DNA from: ZC4RG30 sp039929265
GTDB lineage: Bacteria; Pseudomonadota; Gammaproteobacteria; Steroidobacterales; Steroidobacteraceae
Length of the DNA: 64,000 nt
Direction: 5' to 3'
Assembly: GCA_039929265.1 (NCBI GenBank)
Contig: JBDSRN010000067.1
Span: forward strand, 5,034 to 69,033
The position numbers were made by a program, and so were the translations under genes. This document shows positions 1-8,107 of the stretch, in pieces. Numbering within the stretch: position 1 is the first letter of the stretch; every line of letters begins with the position of its first letter. The notes under the pieces are model-generated. The model had not been told where the DNA came from. It ran no database searches and was given only the letters and a program-made list of their open reading frames with translations.

Positions 1-354
1 CTCGCGACGAGCGATCTCCAGCAGGCGCATCCGGCCGGCGCGCTCTGCAGCCGCTGCCGCATCCTTGCCCAGCGGCGTCGTGCCGGTGTCGAGCAGGGCG
101 AGGCGCGTAACGCGCTCGGGAGCCTGTCGGAAGATCTCGAGCGCCACGCGACCGCCCATGGAATGGCCGGCGAGCGCGAAGCGGGCCGGTGCACCCGCGA
201 GCGCGGAGCTGGCCATGCCAGCGAGCGAATCCTCCAGGCCGTGCTCGATGATGAGGATGCTCGCCGCAACCTCGTCGAGACCCTGCAGCTGTGGCTGCCA
301 CACGCCCGAGTCGCACAGCAACCCCGGCACCAGCACCAGTGTTTCGCCTTTCAT
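1..354 (-). CDS. alpha/beta fold hydrolase, N-terminal part (cut by window edge)
   Basis: The minus-strand reading frame is open from the ATG at 354 to base 1, so the C-terminus lies outside the window. The start reads MKGETLVLVPGLLCDSG, a typical first beta strand and oxyanion-hole region of small alpha/beta hydrolases. About 60 residues later comes the nucleophile elbow GHSMGG, with Ser as the expected nucleophile. The catalytic Asp and His would lie beyond the edge. An in-frame TTG at 387 is an alternative start that adds 11 residues. The substrate cannot be told; this fold covers esterases, lipases and C-C hydrolases. It runs in the same direction as the ArsR/SRPBCC pair but starts 114 bp past the end of that pair, so co-transcription is possible but unproven. 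Confidence 0.75.
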   Translation of the reverse strand, partial: MKGETLVLVPGLLCDSGVWQPQLQGLDEVAASILIIEHGLEDSLAGMASSALAGAPARFALAGHSMGGRVALEIFRQAPERVTRLALLDTGTTPLGKDAAAAAERAGRMRLLEIARRE

Positions 355-467
355 GTGAACGGCGATTCTCGCCGGATCATGCTTCAATTGCCGCAAAACA
401 AGGACGGGGCATTCTCAATGACGATGCGCGGCGATCTGCCCTGGACGCGAGGTCCGGAGCGCGCAGA

Positions 468-971
468 TCATGATGCCTTCACCATCGCCACCAGCTGGTC
501 GAGCGCCGTGCCCCAGCCCTCTGCAAATCCCATTGCCTCGTGCTTCCCGCGTCCAGCCGTATCACCGTGCAGCGCCCGTGCGGTATAGCGCGTGCCCTTG
601 CCCGTGCTCGCCAGCGTGAGGATCGCCGTGAGATAAAGATCGCCGCACGTCTGGCCGCTCGGCAACGCGAGCGGACGAAATCCCGGGCCAAGCGAATTGG
701 TCCAGACCAGACGCTCGTTCTCGATCACTTCCAGATAGCAGCCCAGATTCGGGAACAGCTGCCCCTCGGGCGACTGCATCGTTGTGCTGAATACGCCCCC
801 GGGTCGCAGGTCGATCTCGCAGGCCACCGTCTTCCACGGCACAGGCGTGAACCATTGCATGAGGCGCGCAGGAATCGTCCACGCCTTCCACACGGCTTCG
901 CGTGGCACATCGACGATGCGCTCCAGCACCAGGTCCAACTCGGCTTCATGCGGGGTATCGAAACTCTTCAC
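468..971 (-). CDS. SRPBCC / AHSA1-type START-like protein
   Basis: This 167-residue protein has the START-like helix-grip fold usual for the AHSA1 (Aha1-homology) family. The N-terminal strand ends in VPREAVWKAWT, followed by LMQWFTP, a Gly-rich turn (RPGGVFSTTM) and a C-terminal helix (GWGTALDQLVAMV). Such proteins bind hydrophobic ligands in a cavity, and most have no assigned reaction. The GTG start at 971 shares a GTGA overlap with the stop of the upstream ArsR gene, which points to translational coupling. An ArsR regulator paired with an SRPBCC gene is a very common arrangement, so the pair is probably controlled from the palindromic operator at 1320-1343. Confidence 0.85.
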   Translation of the reverse strand: MKSFDTPHEAELDLVLERIVDVPREAVWKAWTIPARLMQWFTPVPWKTVACEIDLRPGGVFSTTMQSPEGQLFPNLGCYLEVIENERLVWTNSLGPGFRPLALPSGQTCGDLYLTAILTLASTGKGTRYTARALHGDTAGRGKHEAMGFAEGWGTALDQLVAMVKAS

Positions 972-1297
972 TGCGCATCCTCCTGCTCCAGAAAGCGGTC
1001 GAGCTGATCGAGCCGGAACTCCCACTGCGTGCGCTGCTGCTGCAACCAGTGCTCCGCGGCGCGCAGACACCTCGGCGTGAGCTGATAAGTGCGCACGCGC
1101 CCTTGCTTGCGTGAGCGCACCAGACCGCAGTGCTCGAGGACGTCCAGATGCTGCGCGAACGAGGGCAGCGCCATGTCGAAGGGTTGGGCGAGCTCGCTCA
1201 TCGATCCCGGGCCACGATTCAGGCGCTCGAGCACCAGGCGTCGCGTGGGATCGGCCAGGGCGCGAAAGACATCGTCGAGCGAGGTCTGAGCAGCCAT
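968..1297 (-). CDS. ArsR-family winged-helix transcriptional regulator
   Basis: The protein is 109 residues, normal for ArsR/SmtB repressors. The opening MAAQTSLDDVFRALADPTRR is the usual family start. It is followed by the helix-turn-helix (MSELAQPFDMALPSFAQHL) and the wing (LVRSRKQGRVRTYQLTP). No cysteine or histidine cluster typical of metal sensing is visible, so it belongs with the non-metal ArsR regulators that accompany SRPBCC genes. The ATG at 1297 was chosen because an extension to 1429 has no family-like sequence and would cross the operator. The stop overlaps the SRPBCC start. A promoter and a perfect inverted repeat lie directly upstream, so autorepression is likely. Confidence 0.88.
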   Translation of the reverse strand: MAAQTSLDDVFRALADPTRRLVLERLNRGPGSMSELAQPFDMALPSFAQHLDVLEHCGLVRSRKQGRVRTYQLTPRCLRAAEHWLQQQRTQWEFRLDQLDRFLEQEDAQ

Positions 1298-1303
1298 CGC
1301 GCG

Positions 1304-1332
1304 ACTATGGGCCCGATCTATACTTAGGTCAA
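1304..1332 (-). promoter_or_regulatory. sigma-70-like promoter of the ArsR-SRPBCC pair
   Basis: On the minus strand, TTGACC (1332-1327) and CATAGT (1309-1304) are separated by 17 bp. The -10 element ends only 6 bp before the ATG at 1297, so transcription would be expected to begin at or within a base or two of the start codon, giving a leaderless mRNA. The -35 element lies inside the operator palindrome. Confidence 0.5.
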
Positions 1333-1343
1333 GACCTAAGTAT
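1320..1343. promoter_or_regulatory. perfect inverted-repeat operator (probable ArsR site)
   Basis: The arms ATACTTAGGTC (1320-1330) and GACCTAAGTAT (1333-1343) are exact reverse complements, separated by AA. The repeat overlaps the predicted -35 element of the arsR gene, the position expected for an autorepressor. ArsR-family operators are usually dyads of this size and AT-rich composition. Confidence 0.7.
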
Positions 1344-1344
1344 T

Positions 1345-1694
1345 CCGGCACCCACCAGCCCATCGCGTATCGGCATGAACTGGACCCGGTTGTACGCGGA
1401 CCGGGAGCCGAGGCCGCGATCACGCACAACGACTACGCAAACCCCGGGTTCCGGCACTGCCTCCCGGTCGGGACGATGGCTGCGCGGCCGACATGCGCAG
1501 CCGCGTGGTCCCGGCCGACGGCCTGGAACTCGAGACCTGGAAACACAATCTCGAACCGGCTCAAAGCAGCTCGTCTCGTCAACCCGGCGGGGTGGAACTC
1601 GTGCGGCAACAGGGCAAGGCTTTTCTCGCGGCCCCTCGCTGCGATCGTTACGAGTCTGTCAGAATGACCGCCACACAGGACAGAGCGTCCGGCA
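1345..1694. other. intergenic stretch without a supported gene
   Basis: These 350 bp lie between the ArsR operator and the vWA operon. Short open frames exist on both strands, but none has a recognisable family signature or ribosome-binding site. The promoter of the large operon that starts at 1695 should lie in its right half, but I could not single out a convincing -35/-10 pair. Confidence 0.5.
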
Positions 1695-3935
1695 GTGTTC
1701 GAACTTCTGTTCACGCATCCGGTTTGGGCTTATCGCAACGGCAGCCTCAGGCTCGCCAGCGGTGCGCCACTGTGGCTGCTCGCTGCGCTCATCAGCGCAG
1801 CTGTGGCGCTAGTCGCCTTCACGCTCGCACGCCGGGAATTCCTGCCACTCGCGCAACGCGTCACGCTCGGCGTCCTGCAGTCGACGCTGCTCGCGCTGTT
1901 GCTGGTGCTGCTGTGGCGTCCGGTGCTGCAGGTGGAGCGGGTCCGTGAACGCGAGAACGTACTCGCCGTAGCCCTCGATGCCTCCGCCAGCATGGCGCAT
2001 GGCCAAAGCGGACAGTCGCGGTTGCAGGAAGCGGTGACGGCGCTGCAGGCGGGGCCGCTCACCGAGCTCGCGCGCAGTTTCGAAGTGCGTCTGTTCAGCT
2101 TCGCCGATGCAGCCGCGCCGCTCGCGGATTTTCAGCAGGTGCCTGCTCCAGGTGCGCAGACGCGCATCGGCGATTCCCTGCTCACCATCCTGCAGACCGC
2201 CTCGAGCGTGCCACTCGCCGGCGTGCTGCTGGTGTCCGACGGCGCGGAGAATGGCGCGAGCCTTACCGAAGAACGCCTCGCGCAGATCGCGGCGTACGGG
2301 GTGCCCATCCACACCCTGGGCGTGGGCGCGGAGACGGGCAGCAACGATCTGGAGCTGGAGTCCGTGCGGCTGGGCAGCAGCGCGCCACCGCACTCGCGCG
2401 TTGCCGCGGAGCTCGCCATCCGCTACGACGCTGCGCAGCCCGAGGCGACGGTCGATACGGAGGTTCGCGTGTATGACGGCGAGACCTTGATCGCCGCAAA
2501 AAAGCTGCATCTCATCGCGGGCCGCACCAACAACGTGACGGTGGAAGTACCGACGGGTGATTCCGGGGTGCGCGATATGCGCTTTGCGCTCGACACGCTG
2601 CCGCAGGAACGCAATGTCATCAACAATGCGCGGCGGCACCTGCTGAGCGTGCCGGCCGCGCGTCGCAACGTGCTGTACTTCGACGCCGAGCCGCGTTGGG
2701 AATACAAGTTCATCCGTCGTGCCGCCGAACTGGATCGCGGCCTGCGGCTCGCGAGTCTCGTGAAGACCACGCAGAACAAGTTCTACCGCCAGGGCGTCAC
2801 CTCGTCGGCCGAATTGAGCGACGGGTTTCCGAAGGATGCCGCCAGCCTGTTCGCCTACGACGCGGTGATTCTCGGCAACGTGCCCGCGACCACGCTCACC
2901 GGTGAGCAGCACGAGCTGCTCGCGCGCTTCGTCGACCAGCGCGGCGGTGGTCTGCTGCTGCTCGCCGGGCGCAACGCGCTCGGCGCGGGTGGCTGGAGCA
3001 CCAGCGCGCTGATGCCACTGCTACCGACCCATCTGCCCGAGCGCAGCGCCGGCACGTTCACGGCCGGCAATGCGCAGACCCAGCTCACCGTGTACGGTGA
3101 GCAGTCGCTGGTCACGCGACTGGATCAGGAGGGGGCGCAGAATGCGAAGCTTTGGCAGACGCTGCCCGCGCTCGCCGACACGCAAAGCCTCGGCAGACTG
3201 AAGCCCGGTGCGGTGGTATTGCTCGAGTCGCTCGCCGCGCAACGTCGCGCGCCGCTGCTTGTGTGGCAACGCTACGGGCGCGGTGCGGTATGGATGCTCG
3301 GGACCGCGAGCACGCTGCGCTGGCAGATGCGTTCGCCTGCCGAAGACCAGCGTCACGAACTCTTCTGGCGTCAGCTGCTGCATGGTCTCGCGGATGCCGC
3401 CCCCTCCGCGGTTGCGCTGAGCAGCGATCGCTCCATCTTTGATGATGAGCCGCGTGTGCAGATCGAAGCCGTGTTGCGCAACGCGCGCTACGAGCCGATC
3501 GCCAACGCCACGCCCACGCTGACCGTGCTGCCACCGCAGTCGGGCGAACCCATTGCGCTGCCGATGCAGGCATCGCCCGAGGCAGATGGACGCTACACCG
3601 CGACGCTCGATGCGCCCGCGGCAGGTCTGTACCGCGTCGATCTTGCGACGCCGAACGGCAACGCGCAGATACAGGTGCGGCGCGAGAACGGTGTCGCCGA
3701 GCATTTCGCCACGCGGCAGAACCGCGCCGTGCTCGAGCGCCTCGCCGCCATGACCGGCGGGCGCTACTGGACGCTGGCAACGCTGCCGGCGGTCACGGGG
3801 GCGATTCCCTACTCGCGCGCGGGCATCATCGAACGCCAGACGCTGGATCTGTGGAGCGTACCCGCCGTATTCGTTTTGCTGCTGCTGCTGAAGGGCACCG
3901 AATGGCTGCTGCGCCTGAAGTGGGGTCGGTTGTGA
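1695..3935 (+). CDS. vWA-domain membrane protein with GATase1-like region
   Basis: This 746-residue protein starts at GTG 1695. Two hydrophobic segments sit near residues 30-50 and 60-80 (WLLAALISAAVALVAFTLA, then LLALLLVLL). A vWA domain follows, with an intact metal-site motif DASAS starting at about residue 95 and a conserved SDG loop (VLLVSDGAENG). The middle part (near residues 330-520) resembles the glutamine-amidotransferase-like domain often appended to such proteins. The C-terminus has one more membrane segment near VPAVFVLLLLLKGTEWLL. vWA proteins of this kind bind partners through a Mg-dependent site and act with MoxR ATPases. It is the first gene of the operon, and its stop overlaps the next start (GTGA). 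Exact targets are unknown. Confidence 0.8.
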   Translation: MFELLFTHPVWAYRNGSLRLASGAPLWLLAALISAAVALVAFTLARREFLPLAQRVTLGVLQSTLLALLLVLLWRPVLQVERVRERENVLAVALDASASMAHGQSGQSRLQEAVTALQAGPLTELARSFEVRLFSFADAAAPLADFQQVPAPGAQTRIGDSLLTILQTASSVPLAGVLLVSDGAENGASLTEERLAQIAAYGVPIHTLGVGAETGSNDLELESVRLGSSAPPHSRVAAELAIRYDAAQPEATVDTEVRVYDGETLIAAKKLHLIAGRTNNVTVEVPTGDSGVRDMRFALDTLPQERNVINNARRHLLSVPAARRNVLYFDAEPRWEYKFIRRAAELDRGLRLASLVKTTQNKFYRQGVTSSAELSDGFPKDAASLFAYDAVILGNVPATTLTGEQHELLARFVDQRGGGLLLLAGRNALGAGGWSTSALMPLLPTHLPERSAGTFTAGNAQTQLTVYGEQSLVTRLDQEGAQNAKLWQTLPALADTQSLGRLKPGAVVLLESLAAQRRAPLLVWQRYGRGAVWMLGTASTLRWQMRSPAEDQRHELFWRQLLHGLADAAPSAVALSSDRSIFDDEPRVQIEAVLRNARYEPIANATPTLTVLPPQSGEPIALPMQASPEADGRYTATLDAPAAGLYRVDLATPNGNAQIQVRRENGVAEHFATRQNRAVLERLAAMTGGRYWTLATLPAVTGAIPYSRAGIIERQTLDLWSVPAVFVLLLLLKGTEWLLRLKWGRL

Positions 3936-4879
3936 CGAAGACCTTCGCTGCATTGCTGCTCCTGCTCGGCTCGCCGGTATTTGCGCAATCGGAGGCTCCT
4001 GCGCGCGTGCATGGGCTGGTCATCGCCGGTCTCGGTGGCGAGCCAGGTTACGATCGGGCCTTCCGCGAACAGGGCGCGAACTATGCCGCAGCACTGCGCA
4101 AGCTTGCGGGCGCGAGTCCCGGGCAGCAGAGCAACGTGCACCTGCTCAGCGGCGCGGATGCCAATCGCGAGAGGGTGCGCCGCGAACTCGCGGCGCTGGC
4201 AACGAACGCGCGTCCCCAGGACGAAGTGATCATCGCGCTGCTCGGTCATGGCTCGTTCGATGGCGAAGAGTATCGCTTCAATCTCAGCGGTCCCGACATC
4301 ACGGGCACCGAGCTCACCACGGCGTTCAACGCGCTGCAGGCTCGCGCGCAGCTGATCGTCAACACCAGCAGCGCGAGCGGCGCGGTGGCCGATCGCTGGA
4401 AGAAGCCCGGGCGCGTGGTGATCACCGCCACGCGTAGTGGCACCGAGCGCAATGCCACGCGCTTCGGCAACTTCTGGGTGCAGGCGCTCGGCGATGACAG
4501 CGCGGATGCCGACAAGAATGGAATGCTGAGCGCGCAGGAAGCTTTCGCGTTTGCCTCGCGCAAGGTCGCCGACTCGTACAAGACCGATGTCGCGCTCGCG
4601 ACTGAGCACCCACGTCTGGTGGGCGACAACGCAGAGCGCGTCGTGGCGGCACGGCTCGCGGCGATCGTCGCATTCGCTCCGGACGATCGCCTCAATGCAC
4701 TGCTGAATCAGCGCGAGGCTCTGGACCGCGAGCTCGACACCGTGCGCGAGCGCAAGGCGACGCTGGAGGCAGACAACTACTACGAAGAACTCGAGAAAGT
4801 GCTGGTGCGCATCGCGCTGCTGCGGCGACAGATCGATGCGCGGCAGCTGGAACTCAAAGGGGGGAGCAGCGGTGCGTAA
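3932..4879 (+). CDS. caspase/legumain-like fold protein lacking cysteine, with EF-hand loop
   Basis: This 315-residue protein starts at GTG 3932 (GTGA overlap with the upstream stop). A signal peptide ends near SPVFAQ, so it is probably periplasmic. The core resembles C13/caspase-like hydrolases: a first strand GLVIAGLGGEPGYD, a His motif GHGSFDG (His about 106), and a strand ending VNTSSASG (about 144-150). That last position is where active enzymes carry the catalytic Cys. Here it is Ser, and the whole protein has no cysteine. A canonical EF-hand loop follows (DADKNGMLSAQE, about residues 192-203), then a C-terminal coiled coil. It may be a scaffold or Ca-responsive pseudo-enzyme, or a Ser-dependent hydrolase. 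The function is unproven. Confidence 0.72.
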   Translation: MTKTFAALLLLLGSPVFAQSEAPARVHGLVIAGLGGEPGYDRAFREQGANYAAALRKLAGASPGQQSNVHLLSGADANRERVRRELAALATNARPQDEVIIALLGHGSFDGEEYRFNLSGPDITGTELTTAFNALQARAQLIVNTSSASGAVADRWKKPGRVVITATRSGTERNATRFGNFWVQALGDDSADADKNGMLSAQEAFAFASRKVADSYKTDVALATEHPRLVGDNAERVVAARLAAIVAFAPDDRLNALLNQREALDRELDTVRERKATLEADNYYEELEKVLVRIALLRRQIDARQLELKGGSSGA

Positions 4880-7118
4880 CCTGATCCTTGCGCAGCTTCT
4901 GGTCCTGCTGTGCGCCCCCGCGCTGGCCACGCAGATCGACTACGACCCGCGCCGTCCGGAAGTGCTGCGCCCGTGCGATGAACTTGCGCTCCATGGCCAG
5001 AAGCCCGAGGCGCGCGAGTGCTACGGGCGCTTGCTCGCTGGCGAACGGGTGGATCCCCTGATCCGGGCAGAAATCGCCTGGAGCAACGACGATCCGCGTT
5101 CCGCGAACGATTACTACCGCGATGCGCAGCGCGGTGCATTCGCGGAGTACGCACGGGTACGCCGCGCTCGCCTGTATCTGGAGACGCATCAGTACGCCGA
5201 CGCGGTCGAGCTGCTGCAGGAGGCGGCGAAGCTCGCGCCGCAAGACCCCGAGGTGAAGCTCGCGATGGCGCAGCTGTTCGCCGACCAGTTCGAAGGGCAG
5301 GCGAAGCTGCTGCTGGAAGAGCTGCTGAAAGCAGACGAGAACATGATCGGCGCGCAGGTCCTGTCGGCGCGCATGAACATCGACGAGGGCAAGTCCGAGC
5401 TCGCCGAGCGCGCGCTCGATCGTGCGCAGCGCGGCATCGAACAGCGCAAGCTCGCGCCGCTGGAGCTGCACACGCTGCGCGCAGCGCTCGAGCTCACACG
5501 CGGCGAGACGCTGCGCGGTCCCTGGGTGGAGCGTGCGCTCGCGTACAACCCGCGCTATGGCGACATCTTCGCCGAGCTCGGGCGAGTGGAGATCATGCGG
5601 CGCCGCTATGCCGAGGCGAACGTGTATCTGCAGCGCGCCGTCGATCTGCAGCCTGATCTGTGGGTGGCACATGCGGAACTGGGCGCGAACCTGTTGCGAC
5701 TGGGGCGCATCGAGGAGGCGCGCCGGCATCTCGTGCAGGCGTACGCGGGCGATCCGTTCAGCGCTTCCACCGTCAACACGCTGCGCCTCCTGGATCGCAG
5801 CGAGGATTTCGATCTGGTGAGCCTGCCGGATCTAAAGCTGCAGCTCGCGCGCAAGGAGACAGCGGTATTGCAGCCGTATGCGACGCTGCTCACGCGGCAG
5901 GCGATCGAGACCTTCTCGGCGCGCTACAGATTCAAGCCCACACAACCGATCACCGTGGAGATCTACCCTGATCACGACGACTTCGCAGTACGCACTGCGG
6001 GCCTCCCGGGCATCGGCCTGCTCGGCGTGACGTTCGGTTACCTGGTCGCGATGGACAGTCCCTCCGGACGCCAGGCCGGTGAATTCCACTGGGGCAGCAC
6101 GCTGTGGCACGAGCTGGCGCACGTGTACACGCTGTCGATGACGGGACATCGCGTGCCGCGCTGGCTGAGTGAAGGCGTGTCGGTATTCGAGGAATGGCGC
6201 ACCGGACCGACGCCCGGGGTCAACGTGCCGCCGTCGACGCTGGTGGCATTCAGCGAGGGCAAGTTCCTGCCGATCGACTCGCTCGACTCAGGCTTCATCC
6301 GCCCGCAGTACGCCGGCCAGGTGCAGGTCTCGTACATGCAGGCCGGCCTCACATGCTATTTCATCGAGCAGCGCTTCGGCTTCGACAGGCTGGTGGCGTT
6401 GCTCAACGCCTTCCAGACGCGCAACAACACGGCCGCCGCAGTTCAGAGTGCGCTGGGCATCGCGCCGCGCGCCTTCGACAAGCAGTTCGAGGCCTTCGTG
6501 CGCGAGCGCTACGCCCCGATGCTGAACGCCCCGCAGGAATTCACGCGTGCAATGCGCGCGGCAAATGAAGCGCTCGACAAAGAACAGTGGAACGTTGCCA
6601 TCGACGATGCACGCAAAGCCGTGCAGCTGTACCCCGAACACATCGGGGCCGACAGTCCGCATCTCATGCTCGCGAAGGCGCTGGAGCGCAGCGGTCAGCG
6701 CGGGCCGGCGCTCGATGCGCTGCTGGCGTATCGCAAGGCCGGTGGCTGGAATCCCGAGGCGCTGCGTCAGCTCGCCACCTGGCTCGGCGATGCGAAGCGC
6801 GATGGCGAAGCCACCGAGGTATTGCTCGCGGTGAACTACGTTGACCCTTTCGAGGTCACCGGACATGCCCAGCTCGGCGAGCGCCTGCTTGCGCAGAAGC
6901 GCGATGCGGACGCCTTGCGCGAATTCCAGGTGCTCAACGCCATCGGTCCGCACGACAGGACCGCTGCCAATTTCGGCCTCGCGCGCGCACGCTACGGCAC
7001 CGGCGACTTCGTCGGCAGCCAGCGCGCCGTGCTCGAAGCACTGGAAACAGCCCCACACTACGCACCGGCGCAGGAATTCCTGCTCAGACTCGTTGAGGAG
7101 CGACGCAAAAATGAATGA
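4872..7118 (+). CDS. TPR-repeat protein with HExxH (peptidase MA-like) domain
   Basis: This 748-residue protein starts at GTG 4872, inside the end of the previous gene. A signal peptide (LLVLLCAPALA) suggests export. Residues of roughly 50-320 form TPR-like helical repeats. A gluzincin-type metallopeptidase core follows: WHELAH at about 412-417, with a downstream SEG(V)SVFEEW whose Glu, about residue 434, is the expected third zinc ligand. More TPR-like repeats run to the C-terminus. The architecture fits a periplasmic zinc protease with protein-binding repeats. In this operon it may process or monitor envelope proteins handled by the vWA/MoxR partners, which is an inference from context. Confidence 0.78.
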   Translation: MRNLILAQLLVLLCAPALATQIDYDPRRPEVLRPCDELALHGQKPEARECYGRLLAGERVDPLIRAEIAWSNDDPRSANDYYRDAQRGAFAEYARVRRARLYLETHQYADAVELLQEAAKLAPQDPEVKLAMAQLFADQFEGQAKLLLEELLKADENMIGAQVLSARMNIDEGKSELAERALDRAQRGIEQRKLAPLELHTLRAALELTRGETLRGPWVERALAYNPRYGDIFAELGRVEIMRRRYAEANVYLQRAVDLQPDLWVAHAELGANLLRLGRIEEARRHLVQAYAGDPFSASTVNTLRLLDRSEDFDLVSLPDLKLQLARKETAVLQPYATLLTRQAIETFSARYRFKPTQPITVEIYPDHDDFAVRTAGLPGIGLLGVTFGYLVAMDSPSGRQAGEFHWGSTLWHELAHVYTLSMTGHRVPRWLSEGVSVFEEWRTGPTPGVNVPPSTLVAFSEGKFLPIDSLDSGFIRPQYAGQVQVSYMQAGLTCYFIEQRFGFDRLVALLNAFQTRNNTAAAVQSALGIAPRAFDKQFEAFVRERYAPMLNAPQEFTRAMRAANEALDKEQWNVAIDDARKAVQLYPEHIGADSPHLMLAKALERSGQRGPALDALLAYRKAGGWNPEALRQLATWLGDAKRDGEATEVLLAVNYVDPFEVTGHAQLGERLLAQKRDADALREFQVLNAIGPHDRTAANFGLARARYGTGDFVGSQRAVLEALETAPHYAPAQEFLLRLVEERRKNE

Positions 7119-8100
7119 TGATGCCAGCGCACTGGTCCAGACCTTCAACGATCGCATGAATGCCATACGCACGCAGGTGCGCCGAGTCATCGTGGGCCAG
7201 GACGACGTGGTCGAGCATCTGCTGCTCACGCTGCTTGTCGGCGGTCACTGCCTCATCACCGGCATGCCGGGCACCGCGAAGACGCTGCTGGTGCGCACGC
7301 TGTCCGACGCGCTCGGGCTCACCTTCAAGCGCATCCAGTTCACGCCTGACCTCATGCCGAGCGATGTCACCGGCACCGATATCATCGAGGAGGACCAGGC
7401 GACCGGCCAGCGTCGCTGGAGCTTCGTACCCGGACCGCTGTTTGCGAACGTAGTGCTTGCCGACGAAGTAAATCGCACGCCGCCGAAGACGCAGGCCGCG
7501 CTGCTCGAGGCGATGCAGGAGCTCACCGTGTCCGTGCGTGGCACGACGCACCAGCTCTCGCCGCCGTTCTTCGTGCTCGCGACGCAGAATCCCATTGAGC
7601 TCGAGGGCACCTATCCATTGCCCGAAGCGCAGCTGGATCGATTTCTCTTCAATGTGCTGCTCGACTACCTCGCGGTCGAGGACGAAATGGAAGTCGTCGA
7701 GCGCAACACCACGCGCACGAGCCCGCTGGTGATCGAGCCCTGCACCAACGCCGAGGAGATCATGAATTTCCAGTGGCTGGTGCGTCAGGTACCGGTGGCG
7801 GAAGAGATTCGCCGCGCCGCCGTGAACCTGGTGCGCGCCACGCGACCTGCGGAACCCGGCGCGCCGGAATCGGTGAAGAAATACGTGCGTTATGGCGCGA
7901 GCGTGCGCGCAACACAGTTCCTGTGCCTGGCAGCGAAGGCGCGCGCCTTGGTGGCCGGCCGCTATCACGTCACGCTTGAGGATCTGCACACGCTCGCGCC
8001 GCCGATCCTGCGGCATCGCGTGCTGACCAACTATCAGGCGGAGTCCGACGGCGTGAACGTCGATTCAGTGCTGCGTGACGTGATTGCCACGCAAGGCTGA
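7111..8100 (+). CDS. MoxR-family AAA+ ATPase
   Basis: This 329-residue protein starts at ATG 7111, overlapping the upstream stop by 8 bp. Walker A is GMPGTAKT (about residues 51-58) and Walker B is VVLADEVNR. Sensor and arginine regions follow (ATQNPIELEGTYPLPEAQLDRF), matching the MoxR subfamily closely. MoxR ATPases work as chaperones with vWA-domain partners, helping to assemble or activate specific complexes. Three vWA-type proteins are encoded in this operon, including the directly following DUF58 gene, so those are the expected partners. A cytoplasmic location is expected. The internal ATG 7111 was chosen because longer extensions merely read through the TPR gene. Confidence 0.95.
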   Translation: MNDDASALVQTFNDRMNAIRTQVRRVIVGQDDVVEHLLLTLLVGGHCLITGMPGTAKTLLVRTLSDALGLTFKRIQFTPDLMPSDVTGTDIIEEDQATGQRRWSFVPGPLFANVVLADEVNRTPPKTQAALLEAMQELTVSVRGTTHQLSPPFFVLATQNPIELEGTYPLPEAQLDRFLFNVLLDYLAVEDEMEVVERNTTRTSPLVIEPCTNAEEIMNFQWLVRQVPVAEEIRRAAVNLVRATRPAEPGAPESVKKYVRYGASVRATQFLCLAAKARALVAGRYHVTLEDLHTLAPPILRHRVLTNYQAESDGVNVDSVLRDVIATQG

Positions 8101-8107
8101 AGTACCA

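Noticed and set aside
1433..1714. Minus-strand 93-codon frame upstream of the vWA operon
   Set aside because: No family signature, no ribosome site, and it overlaps the start of the vWA gene.
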